DNA from: Vigna angularis
Taxonomy: Eukaryota > Streptophyta > Magnoliopsida > Fabales > Fabaceae
DNA length: 64,000 nt
Direction: 5' to 3'
Assembly (NCBI RefSeq): GCF_016808095.1
Contig: NC_068970.1
Coordinates: 36,304,630-36,368,629, forward strand
The notes beneath the pieces are model-generated. The model worked only from the letters and a program-made list of their open reading frames with translations. It was not told the DNA's origin and ran no database searches. The translations under genes were made by a program, and so were the position numbers. Below are positions 11,117 through 23,793 of the stretch, in pieces (position 1 is the first letter of the stretch; each line of letters starts with the position of its first letter).

Positions 11117-13712
11117 TGTGAGACCCTTAATAATTAGCAATAATAATTTCTGTCACATCACCATTAATGCACGCCACTTTCATACTCAGCCATTAAAACC
11201 CATTCACCAATCTCATACACCACTCTGATCTGCACTGGAAAACGCACCACGTCACACGCTCAGGGCTTTAAAAGCGCACCAAACACTGCATGCACGCACG
11301 CCACGTGTCACGAGAGAAGTTTCCAATTCAGAAGTGGGTGTGCAGGTGTCAGCAGAGGAGACGCTCGTCCGTGGGGCGTGGCAATTAACAAAACTTTGAT
11401 TTTTCGAAAATCTCTTCCACCTGCACGCACTCATCTTCTACCTCTGAACCTAACCCTTCATTTTCTCCACCTTCTCTCTAAAACCTCCCAACTTCTCTCT
11501 ACTGTAACTCACTAAGCGTTTCTCCGATCACGTTTCAGCACCGTAGGAACGTTCGCTGAACCGAGAGCTACGCATTGGACCGAACAGTTTCAAGAACTGA
11601 AATTGGTAAGTTTTCCTTCAGTAGCTCGTCCTTAGGTTTTCTGGAAACCAAGTTGTTGGCTGCATGCGTATGTGTAGTCTAATGGATTCATTTTCTGTGG
11701 TTAGATTTATTGTAAGAAGAGTCAAGAAACGTTGAGGGTAGGATACCGTTAGTTGGACGAACCAAAAGTCTTGTATTAGGACGTTTCCTTCACTGATCCG
11801 GGTAAGGGAAGCTTATATGTTTAATTTATACTTGTATGTTGTATGATTTGATTTGGATATATGAAAAGTATGCTGTTTGAGTTGTTATGAACGATCACTG
11901 ATATTGTGTATGCTTTCTGTTGGTTGAAATGTATGTTGATTTGGATACGTATGAAAGGTGTATGACTATGGTATGGATGGATGTATTAAAATGATGAGAT
12001 CTGTATAGTATGAAAATTAAGCATGGATATGAAGTTACTAGATATGAATCATATGAAAGATGTTAAAGTTAAGAAAGTTGAAAAATCTGGATATGATAAT
12101 TCTCCCTATGATAAATTACGCTCGTCACTGTACGGTCTTATACCATTCGTGTTCCCTGGAAATAACTTAGAGTAGAATTCTTTCATTTGGGAAGAATTCG
12201 ATTTGAGAACGAGCGTCCTTATTTCGAATTACTATGTTTGAGCGTTCGGCTCAGCATAGGGTTGTCGTACGCCTTAAATGGTACGGAATTAAGTAACGTT
12301 CGGTCTTACACTGAGCGTTCGTCCTAAATAGCGCTCGGTCTTATACCAAGCGTTCGTCCTAAAGAGCGCTCGGTCTTGAACCAAGCGTTCGTCCTAAAGA
12401 GCGCTCGGTCTTGAACCAAGCGTTCGTCATGATTGGTTTTCGGTCATCTACCTAGCGTGCGTCTTAACGTAGTGTTCGGTCTTAAATCGAACGCTCGTCC
12501 TTATCTTTGATTCCTTAACGAACGTAAATAGCGTTCGTCCAAATAATTAGTAAATGTACATTGGCGCGTTCGGTCATTGACTGACAATCGACCCTTTTTA
12601 AACAAAAGATTCCCAATGTAGTTAAGTATTCTTCTTGATGTATCTTCGTCCAAGTTGAGTCAACCTGACCTCTTGGTACTTAAATTATTATGAAAATGGT
12701 CTTATTACTCTGGAGTCTTCCTGATTGTGACTGAGTTCTTCTAAATCTGGCTTTTTACGTTCGTCCTCTTCCTTCAGAAAGTTGAACGTTCGTCCTTTTA
12801 AGAAAGTGGAACATAGAATGAAAATGTTATGAATATGAAATATTAAGACGTGTGAACACTATATTACATGATTATATGATTATGGAATTTGAACGAGCGT
12901 TCCAGGGAGGAACGTCTCATATATGTTGGATATTAATTGGTAAAGTATGATTGTGGCTATTGCTAATGCTGGCTTGGTCCATCCTGATATTCCGTGATAC
13001 TCATCTTCATGTAGAGGAGAGTAGTTCATGTGTGGGAATGGCAGGAGGTCCTTAGTCCATAAGTTAACATGGGCGACGTAAGAACGGACTAACCTCGAGT
13101 GGCAGCTGTTGAGTGTATCCCAGTTACTACACCACTCGGGTGCAAGGACGCCTGTAGCTACACGGTTCATACAGTCCGGACGGTCGTCATATATATATAT
13201 ATATACAGATGCTACATGATGTTATATGTTAAACTATGTGTTTGTATGGAATGAAATATTGTATGTGTTGATGTATAACTTAAACTATATAAGCTTACCC
13301 TTTCGTTTTCCTTGTGTTGTCCTGCTGTCTATGTACGTTCGTCCTGTCTTGCAATGATCATCCGCGTGGATGTGAGCAGAAGGCGAGGCCACCTTAGAGG
13401 ATGTGATCGAAGAAGAAAACTTGGTTGAAGTGGAAGTGAAAGCGGAGCAGTAGAACGTCCGTCTTTCGTTTTGATTAGAGCGCGCGTGGATGTTAGGCTG
13501 TAAATGTTAGCTTATTTGGACGTTCGGTTAATTCTTTTGTAAAACCGTTCGTTCTAGTTTACTTTCCTGTTTCGGTGTTACGCTCGTTATTTTTGTATCC
13601 AAGCCGCTCGGCTTTTGAACCTTGAACTCTGTTAATTGTAAAGACTGCATGTTTTACTGTTAATTGTAATTAATTCTAATCTATGGTAATTACTATATTT
13701 TGGGATGTTACA
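11117..13712. mobile_element. solo LTR of a large LTR retrotransposon
   Basis: The 2596-bp unit starts TGTGAGACCC and ends GGGATGTTACA, so it has TG...CA ends with short terminal inversion. It is flanked on both sides by ataca, the 5-bp duplication made by LTR retrotransposon integrase. No gag or pol reading frame lies inside, so it is best read as a solo LTR left by recombination between two LTRs. The length and CG-containing repeats (cgttcgtcc, cgctcggtc) fit a long Ty3/gypsy-type LTR, but the lineage is inferred. It contains a 35-bp tandem array at about 12293-12500. Open frames of 60-96 codons on its minus strand look incidental. Confidence 0.7.
12293..12500. repeat. 35-bp tandem repeat inside the solo LTR
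   Basis: The landmark cgttcgtc recurs at 12316, 12351, 12386 and 12421, exactly 35 bp apart. Each unit alternates a 'cgttcgtcctaaa' half and a 'gcgctcggtctt' half. Diverged units extend on both sides. The pattern resembles subterminal arrays known in some plant LTRs. Confidence 0.85.
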
Positions 13713-13717
13713 ATACA
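13713..13717. repeat. right 5-bp target site duplication (ataca) of solo LTR
   Basis: Matches 11112-11116 exactly. Confidence 0.75.
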
Positions 13718-16224
13718 CGATATAATTTCATCACAATATGTTTCTTTCCAGTAAAATTTAATTTTGTACTCATTAGAGTAAATGTTTTTGGTTGAATTCA
13801 AAATATTGCAAAATTATTTTTTAATAAAACTTCTTAAAGTACCTTCAACATATCTATCTAGCTCTCCATCTATCTATCTCTATCTCTATATATATATATT
13901 ATAAATAATAATAAATGATTATAAGAATTGGTAACATTAATTTAAGTTAATGGTCATAGTTTAAGAGTATGCAATTATAATGCATGCTAAATGTGAATAA
14001 TATTGAGTGTTCATTCTCTAGTACTTAAAATAAAATAAAAAATAAAGAGGATAAATCATGTGTAAGGAGAAATAAAAAACAATAAAATAATATAAGAAAA
14101 TATACAAGACAGTCCATAGCATTATTCTTTCTCTTGCATGTCTAAATCTAGAAATTAGTTATGATATTTTTGGCATTTACATTTATAGTAATTAAAAGTG
14201 TAAAATGCCTTTATCAATCAATACAAAAGGTAATATTTCAGTACTACTAATCAAATAAGAATGGGAAATTATTATAACGGTTTTCATTTGATTTTCACAC
14301 TTAATTTGTTAAAGTCACTTTAAGTTTTTTTTTTTTTATCAATTTTAAACTACTTTAACTTTTTTGTTACTTCTTTTGTTAGTTATGGATTTTGCCTCTT
14401 TTTTTATTGAATGTACACACTAATTGGGTTTGAAAATTTTAACCTCCATACCCAAAAAAAGGTGTGTGAAACTAAGGTGGTGGGATGTACTATAATGAAA
14501 GACATGAGTTTTCCATTTATGAAAAAAGAAATAGAAAAGATTGGCGACAAACCACAATCTAATCATGTTGTTGTATGAAAGGAAAGAAGTTTGAGGATGA
14601 TTAAGATTACAAACTGTTGTGATTATGTGCAAATGCCGACCAAGCTACCACCCATAATAATCATCACGTAGAAAACAGAAAAGGAGGTAGAAAAAAAAAG
14701 TTTTTGAAAATGATTATTTTAATTCAAGGGTAACAGACCCAAAAATCCAAAAGTTAGGTCCATCAAAGCCTACAAGATTAGATATTAGATGGCTAGTAAT
14801 TACTATTTCAAACTATAATTAAAAGTTGAATGATTAGGGATCTCAACACAGTGCTTGCAAGGAAGCTTTCCTGATTTTTCTTGGTGTACTTGTTTGCGTG
14901 AATTCTGTTGTTATTATTATGTTTAAATTTGAGAAAAAAGAAAGAAAATAAAATATATTTAAAAAATGAAGAATGGGTAGTTAGAAAATTTTCCAATAAC
15001 TCTACTACCTAAAATTTTGGTCCTATTACTTGTATGAATGAAATTGAAGAGTATGTTACCTTGGGACAAAAAATTAAATTAAATGAGCAGTTTTAACGTG
15101 AGACGTTTGAGTCCATAGGTAGTTAATAAATAATAGTCCGTCACATTATTAAACAGTAAGATAAGCATAAGAAATAAAAATAATAAATATTTGTATAATA
15201 ATAAATAATTATATAAGGGGACAACAGTATAGATAGATGTCCCATCAAGGGATAAAACAGAGCGTAAAAAGGATTGAGAGCCCCAGCCGAAAACGCAAGC
15301 GGAAATTGAATGAAGTGTTGCACAATCTGCTTTTTTGACTTAGCCATGATTCAGCCGTGTTTGGTAGTAATAATCATAATCATCACCACACTTAACAACA
15401 TTATCACAAATTGTTAAGTTAAAATATTCCTTTCTCTTCTTTCTTTTTCCCTTTTAGTATGTAAACACCCACCCATAACTAACAATAAAAATATTAATTA
15501 ATAAATATAATAATCAAAGTTGACTAGTCAAAAGTCACACCTTAGGTTAAAAATCTAGCTAGCCAATGTTACTTTTGCATCATTAACCAACAAAACAAAA
15601 CTCTTCCACCAATCTTAATTGCCCGCTGCCGCATCAGATTCTCCTCTCCCACGAGAAATTGACCAGCCGAGAATTTGGAATAAGAATCCAACTGCACAAA
15701 GACGTATGGGTAACGAAAATGGAACACACCTTTTTATTTGTCCTTCTTTTCAAAATCAATTTTAAGCATCTGTGCAATGTTTCTTTATATTATAAGTTAA
15801 TAAAGTATACTACAAGATTTTATAATATAATTTTCATTCAATTTTTGTGTGACCTAGTCCATTATTATTATTTTTTATATGATAAACTAAAATTTGACTG
15901 CCTATTATTTAAAGATTATTTGAGATTGTTGTATAAAATTGAATTTATGTTTTGAGGAACACATGTTTTATTGTGGGAGAATTTTTTCAGATAAGATTAG
16001 TTTTTATAAGTATTTAATAATCATATATTTGACATTTGAATTTAAGATTATTTATTAAGTTAAAAAATATTTGAGATTTCAATCTAAGACTTTCATAAAA
16101 GAATTTTATCATTGATTAAAAATAATTTAACAGATTTTCTAAATGAATTTGTAAAATAATTGGATTGTGAGTCAGCCAAGCAGAAAAGAGAGAACAAATC
16201 ATCTCATCCTTCTCCATCCCACTA
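13718..16224. other. intergenic DNA upstream of the F-box/kelch gene
   Basis: AT-rich with no supported gene. It contains the 12-bp palindrome TTGACTAGTCAA (15520-15531), which holds two inverted TTGAC W-box cores. The last 600 bp may belong to the promoter of the downstream gene. Confidence 0.4.
15520..15531. promoter_or_regulatory. inverted W-box palindrome
   Basis: TTGACTAGTCAA is a perfect palindrome with a TTGAC core (WRKY-type binding site) on each strand. It lies about 1 kb upstream of the likely transcript start of the F-box/kelch gene. A regulatory role is inferred. Confidence 0.35.
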
Positions 16225-16240
16225 GTCAACACGTGTTGAC
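16225..16240. promoter_or_regulatory. 16-bp palindrome combining G-box and W-box cores
   Basis: GTCAACACGTGTTGAC is a perfect 16-bp palindrome. Its centre is a CACGTG G-box (bZIP/bHLH) and its two ends are inverted TTGAC W-box cores (WRKY). It lies a few hundred bases upstream of the CT/GA-rich leader of the F-box/kelch gene, a normal place for a promoter element. Function is inferred from motif identity only. Confidence 0.5.
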
Positions 16241-16810
16241 ACCGGCGGTTACCAGTAGCCAGTTACCGGAAAACCTTTTGTTGGTAGGCTCCACCCAACC
16301 TCTTCCATCAAAATTTGCTTAATCCAAACACGCACACGCACAAAGTTGAAAGAAATGGTAAAGAAGAAGAAAAAGACACATAGAAGGATGTTAAATTAAT
16401 CAATTAATTAGTTAATTAATGACCATGGAAAATAAATGAATTAAGGAATTATTTAATTATAAATTAAGATATGATTTAAGGGAGATAAGGCTGTGTGAGG
16501 GGTCCTCTCTGAGATTTTGCTCCAAAACCTTCCCTTCACCTGATTTGCAGACACTAACCCAAGAAAGGACCAACCTAAAAACCAAAGAACTTCTAAGAGC
16601 TGGGTAGAGAGAGAAAGAAAGACACTTCTGCTCTCTTTCTCTCTCTGGGTCTTTCTTTCTTTTCCTTTCTCTGTGTGTGTGTGTGAGGTACATGCAAAAA
16701 CAGTGAGTTTGAGATAGAGAAAGAAGGAATTGAAGACTGTTTTTCAATCTTGCAAAATCTGCTCATCAAGTACTTTTGTTGTATTTTCGATTTTGCTTCT
16801 TATCCAACTT

Positions 16811-17347
16811 GTAAGTTTCTTGCATCATTGTTTTTTTTTTTCTCTCTCCATCCATCTTTTTCTTCAGTCTCTCTTTCTAAAGAGCTTTCTAGCTTTCTCA
16901 TGAACAAGGTGGGTTGTCTGCTATGTTGTTGGGTATTGATGAAGATGGTAGATTTATGGAGATCTAACTAAATTTTGCTTTTTGTTGAATTCTGGGGGAC
17001 GTTGGTTGATGGGTTTTGTTCAAAGATTTTTTCTCCACATATAGTTGGAATGTTGGATTCATTACATGTGTCCGGATTCACTGGTTTGTTTAATTAAAGT
17101 CTGCAGCTATTTATGGTGTTTTGATTATTGGGATCTCTGTGTGAATTTGGTTCTGGAAGGGCAGTTTCCCCTTTTCTCTTTTCTCTATTTAGGGGTTTAT
17201 AGAAGGAAAAAAAGGTGACTTTGAATGGATTCCGATCTGTGATATTGCTGTGTTGGCGTTTCTGGGCATTTAATTTAACAAATAGAATTGTAGAGAGAGA
17301 AGTGCATGGAACTTGTAATTGAAATTGATTGATTCCTTCTTGCACAG
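16811..17347 (+). other. probable 5'-UTR intron of the F-box/kelch gene
   Basis: A good donor (ccaactt|gtaagt at 16811) is followed by a T-rich start (poly-T at about 16830), and a good acceptor preceded by pyrimidines (ccttcttgcacag, ending 17347) lies 148 bp before the start codon. The predicted intron is 537 bp. The upstream leader exon would hold the CT- and GA-rich block at about 16600-16810. Leader introns are common in this plant F-box/kelch family, but splicing here is inferred. Confidence 0.55.
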
Positions 17348-17383
17348 GCTCTTGATTTCGAAGGTAGTTCCTTCTGGGGGCGC

Positions 17384-17413
17384 ATGTTGAATTTGGCCCT
17401 TGGGCAAAGATAG
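17384..17413 (+). other. upstream ORF in the leader of the F-box/kelch gene
   Basis: An ATG at 17384 opens a 9-codon frame (MLNLALGQR) closed by TAG at 17411-17413, 81 bp before the main ATG at 17495. It lies in the predicted second exon after the leader intron, so it should be in the mature mRNA. Such uORFs can reduce main-frame translation; an effect here is inference. Confidence 0.5.
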
Positions 17414-17494
17414 AAGAGGACATCTAATAATTGAAGGTTGAGTTCTTGTTGGTGCTGCCGCTGCTTTTGTCTTTTGCCTCTTGGGGTGGAGACT

Positions 17495-18862
17495 ATGTTG
17501 GAAGGCCGTTCCTGCGTGATTCCGGGGTTGTTTTCCAGCTCTTGTCAGGCAGATAACAAGTGGCCTTTCATGCCATACCTGCCAGACTTGGACATGAAGA
17601 ATGGCAAACGCCCTAGTGATGGCGATTGTGAAGAAGAATCTCAACCCAGGAAGATGAACAGAAGAGCGGAATCTCTCGATCAAGGGGAGAGAGTTGGAGT
17701 TGTCTTTGAAGAACAACAAGCGTATGATGCTGATGATTCTGTCCAAGGAAAGAAGGAGGAGGAAGAGCAGATGGAGCAGGAAGAGCATGAAAGAGGGGAT
17801 TCGTCAGATTCGGGTTCTCTTTTGCCGAGAATGAACAGGGACAGCTCAATCGCATGTCTGAGCCGATGTTCGAGGTCGGATTATGGTTCTCTGGCCTCAC
17901 TGAATAAGAGCTTTCGGAACACAATAAGAAGCGGGGAGCTGTACAGATGGAGGAGGCTGAAAGGGATAGTGGAACACTGGATTTATTTTTCCTGTGCCCT
18001 GCTGGAATGGGAGGCCTACGATCCAATTCGTGAAAGGTGGATGCATTTGCCAAGAATGGCTTCGAACGAATGCTTCATGTGTTCGGACAAGGAGTCTCTG
18101 GCTGTAGGTACGGAGCTTATTGTATTTGGGAGGGAGCTGAGGTCTCACGTGATTTACAGATACAGTCTTTTGACGAACTCATGGTCATCTGGGATGAGGA
18201 TGAATGGTCCAAGGTGTTTGTTTGGATCTGCGAGCCTCGGGGAGATTGCTATTTTGGCGGGTGGGTGTGATTCGGAGGGTCGTATTCTTGACTCGGCCGA
18301 ACTGTACAACTCTGAGAATCAAAGCTGGGAAGTTCTCCCTAGCATGAACAAGCCAAGGAAGATGTGCTCTGGGGTATTTATGAATAAAAAGTTTTATGTT
18401 ATTGGGGGAATTGGTGGAAAAGATTCTAAGCTTCTTACATGTGGTGAGGAATACAACTTACAAACTAGAACATGGACAGAAATTCCTAACATGTCCCCTG
18501 GACGCAGTGCTACCTCTGACATGCCTGCAACAGCGGAGGCACCACCTCTGGTTGCGGTTGTAAATAATGAACTTTACGCTGCCGATTATGCTGACATGGA
18601 GGTGAAAAAATACGATAAAGATAGAAGATTTTGGCGTAGCATTGGGAGGCTGCCTGAACGAGTGGTGTCGATGAATGGTTGGGGTCTTGCATTCAGGGCA
18701 TGTGGTGATAAGCTAATTGTGATTGGAGGTCCAAGGACTCAAGGTGAAGGTTTTATCGAACTAAATTCCTGTGTTCCTGGTGAAGGACCTCTACAGTGGA
18801 ATCTACTTGCCAGAAAACGTTCCGGCAACTTTGTCTATAATTGTGCTGTCATGGGATGCTGA
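17495..18862 (+). CDS. F-box/kelch-repeat protein, SKIP11-type
   Basis: This is the best-supported gene in the window: 455 codons in a single coding exon. F-box/kelch proteins of this plant family act as substrate receptors of SCF E3 ubiquitin ligases; the F-box binds SKP1/ASK and the kelch propeller binds the target. The N-terminus has the family-typical MLEGRSC start, then an acidic, low-complexity stretch (residues about 42-103). The F-box follows at about 116-160 (core 'DSSIACLSRCSRSDYGSLA'), then kelch blades with repeated GG pairs and paired Y/W residues: about 201-250, 251-300 (ILAGGCD...), 299-345 (YVIGGIGG...) and 395-440 (LIVIGGP...). The C-terminus ends FVYNCAVMGC, as in Arabidopsis SKIP11 relatives. 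The ATG at 17495 is the first in frame; the open frame extends 57 bp upstream but only from a TTG. The length matches the family (about 430-470 residues) and no damage is visible. The substrate cannot be inferred. Confidence 0.93.
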   Translation: MLEGRSCVIPGLFSSSCQADNKWPFMPYLPDLDMKNGKRPSDGDCEEESQPRKMNRRAESLDQGERVGVVFEEQQAYDADDSVQGKKEEEEQMEQEEHERGDSSDSGSLLPRMNRDSSIACLSRCSRSDYGSLASLNKSFRNTIRSGELYRWRRLKGIVEHWIYFSCALLEWEAYDPIRERWMHLPRMASNECFMCSDKESLAVGTELIVFGRELRSHVIYRYSLLTNSWSSGMRMNGPRCLFGSASLGEIAILAGGCDSEGRILDSAELYNSENQSWEVLPSMNKPRKMCSGVFMNKKFYVIGGIGGKDSKLLTCGEEYNLQTRTWTEIPNMSPGRSATSDMPATAEAPPLVAVVNNELYAADYADMEVKKYDKDRRFWRSIGRLPERVVSMNGWGLAFRACGDKLIVIGGPRTQGEGFIELNSCVPGEGPLQWNLLARKRSGNFVYNCAVMGC

Positions 18863-20929
<2,067 letters not shown>

Positions 20930-21534
20930 GTGGTGACTTAAATAGTTTCAGAGACTCTTCTGGGAAGTAGCTTTCTGTGAAGTTTCCATAAAAATAATGT
21001 TTTTGTAAGTTTTTAACAATATGCTTCTTCTGCTCATGAAGTGTAGCATCACAAAATTTAGGTTAAATTTATTGTACCAGATGCATGTCATCGTTAAAGC
21101 TTTGATATCCCCTTTTGGTCTTTTCTGAATTTATTATTTCTGGATTACTAGTGTATGGTTGTTGATTACTATATTCTAAATCAACATTATTAATAATAAC
21201 GTTGTTATCATCAAAGTAACAAGATTCTTATTTTCTTTGTTATTATTATTATGGTTGCAATCTCATATTTCTCTTTTCGAGAGTGAATTTATAGCATATA
21301 AATAAATACAAATATCACTTCATAAATCGAATTATGTTATTGAATTAAATTTAAAATTTATCTCTTAAGGTAATATTATGATTATTTAAAATCTATTTTA
21401 ACGAGATTTATTATTTGTTGTATGTATAGTATTATTCTTCTATTGTTTGTTATTGATTCATCTATTAATGTTTAATCCCAATATATATATATATCTTATA
21501 TTAAAGATTTTATATTAATTAAAAATAAAATAAA

Positions 21535-21537
<3 letters not shown>

Positions 21538-21573
<36 letters not shown>
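21538..21573. repeat. (TA)n microsatellite
   Basis: Uninterrupted TA run of about 35 bp. Confidence 0.9.
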
Positions 21574-21576
<3 letters not shown>

Positions 21577-21936
21577 GTAAACAACAACCATACTTAATAA
21601 CATTTGAAGAGGGCTACCCCTTTTTTTATATATATGTAAATCAACATTTAATTAAAATGTATTTTAAAATTTTAATATATTTTGTATATTTAACACTTTT
21701 AAAACTTATTATATATTTGCATAAAAACCTTAAATATTTATTAAAGATCTATTACTAAGCACAAATTTTCTTCACTAAAATTCACTTCTTAATAATTACA
21801 TTACGGTTGGCATCATACCACCAATACCAACTCCAACTATCAATATCTATGCCATCACCTTTACACATAAAAACATCTTCAATTTTTTTTTAATACGGCA
21901 TGCAACTTTTAAAACAAGTTTATTTTGAAAATAAGA

Positions 21937-22315
21937 AATAAGGAAAAACTAAGACTGAAAATTTAAAACTAAAACGAGATTTTTGTAGAAAATTTTAAAC
22001 TTGTAACTTATCCACCTAATAAAATTTTAGAAATGTGATATCTTAAATGAAAAATAGCTACATATCTTTAAAATCCCACATGTGAATTTTAATAGACTTA
22101 TATTTCTTCAACTGTTGCTCCACTAAAAATGAATTGGCGACATTTTTAATTAAAGAACAACTAAGACTAACATTTTAAAAGTAAAATTAGACTTTTTCTA
22201 CCATTTTTTAAACTTCAAATTTAAAGTATCCTAACGCAAAATTAGAAATATGATAGAAAAAAAAACTACGTATCTTAAAATTAAACTTGTAATTAACATT
22301 CATTTTGATATCAAA
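21937..22315. repeat. diverged direct duplication
   Basis: Two blocks share the same order of words: 'aactaagact', 'ttttaaa', 'taaacttgtaa/taaacttcaaa', 'aaaatta/ttttagaaat(a/g)tgat', 'ctacatatctt/ctacgtatctt', then 'cttgtaatt/cccacatgtgaatt'. The first is about 21937-22118, the second about 22150-22315. Similarity is perhaps 65-70% by eye. No coding signal. Confidence 0.45.
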
Positions 22316-23525
22316 ACGTACAATTATTTTTACGTAAAAATATAACAACTAAACATCACAATTTGATGGTAATTTATTTCAGTTAACTTTATGTTACTAC
22401 TGAATTAATATTTGATAAGAGTTGATAGAAAAAACAGGTGGAATAGTGTTGATGACTTTTCTCTTTACAAGTTTTGCAATTGGTTCATTGCTATTATGAA
22501 TTGAAAGATCATGATAAGTCCGTTTGCGTGTCTTTTGTTATGGGGACGCTTAAGCCATTTTAGAACGCTTCATCTGCTATGTGTTGAATTCTTCATGATT
22601 GATTAATCCATATCCAGGCTGAGATTATCTTACGTAGAACAAGGATTTGAAACACTATTGTGATGTATGAGTTTCTAAGAACAAGAAACAGATGTTGGCC
22701 ATAACCTATGCATCATGGAAAGACAGTCCAAGGGAAAATTGTTGCGTGCGTGTTGGATTCTTGTGTCAAACGATGTTTCTAGACATGTACACTCCGTACA
22801 AAGCATTTTATGTTGAGCTTGTGTTTCGTGTCTGCGCAAGTGCCTATGGGTAACGGGCCATGCCATGATAGACTTGCAGAGAAAAGTTATTTTATAGAAA
22901 GGATGTGTGCATGCAATAAAGTTTCAACGTTAGAGGTTTTCTATTTTACTATCTATCTATTATCTTTTATAATTAAAAAAAAATATTAGTAAAATTATTT
23001 TAAACCCTGCTACTTCACGTAACCAACCACTGAGTTTGTCAAACCAACTACCACAAAAATGCACATTAATATATTTAAACTTTCTTTACGTCTCATGTAA
23101 CCACACAAACTGAAAGAAAAACAACCTAAAATACAAAATATAATATATACATATCAGAATTAAGTATAGACTCTTACACAATTAAGCTATAATTTTCTAA
23201 TTAAAAAGTATATTTCTTTTATTAATAAATACTCAATTCTTTCATATTATTAAATTTTTCAGAATCTTTTCGAGTCTTACATAAATAATAATATAAATAA
23301 TACATTTTACGATATATGTTAACTACATTAATTTATCATTACGTTTATTGTTTGTTGATGTATTTGACAGTCTTCTAGATATATAATTTATACATACCCG
23401 ACTTAAGAAGGACGAATACCCCAAAGAAAGATGAGTACCTTTAAGAAATTGAAGACTTGAAATGTTTGAAGTGTTTTTTGGACGGTAAGATATATTTGAC
23501 CATACATATATAAGAACAATATTTA

Positions 23526-23793
23526 GGATTAAATATGTTTTTGGTTCCTTAATTTTTAGTGAAAATTGAAAATAATCTCTCTTTGAAACTTCGACCTAAT
23601 TTAGTTCTCCAATTTTATAAATGCGCTGATTTAGTCATTTTAATCAAATTTTGTTTTATTTATTTAACGTTTCAAACTCGTTTCATAGTACCATTTAAGT
23701 TATTTATATCATTTAACATATTTATGCTTAGATTGGACCAAAGTTTTAAAATTTTTACTTATAGTTAAAAGGACAAAAAAAACTTATTTAACA
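23526..23793. mobile_element. short MITE-like element
   Basis: Begins ggattaaatatgtttttgg and ends aacttatttaac, giving rough terminal inversion (GGATTAAATATGTT against GTTAAATAAGTT). The body reads as the very common legume repeat with 'ttggttccttaa...agtgaaaattgaaa...gatttagtcatttt'. A more diverged relative lies at about 57865-58130. No coding capacity; ends are approximate. Confidence 0.5.

Noticed and set aside
12880..13170. 96-codon minus-strand open frame
   Set aside because: It lies inside the solo LTR, has no recognisable domain and is explained by the lower stop-codon density of the CG-containing LTR.
15659..15955. 98-codon plus-strand frame upstream of the F-box gene
   Set aside because: It is AT-driven, rich in Phe, Tyr and Lys and without any domain. 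It most likely arose by chance in AT-rich DNA.
17438..17494. Upstream extension of the F-box/kelch frame by 19 codons
   Set aside because: The extended frame starts with TTG and encodes a Cys/Leu-rich stretch not seen at the start of this family. The first ATG (17495) gives the family-typical MLEGRSC start.
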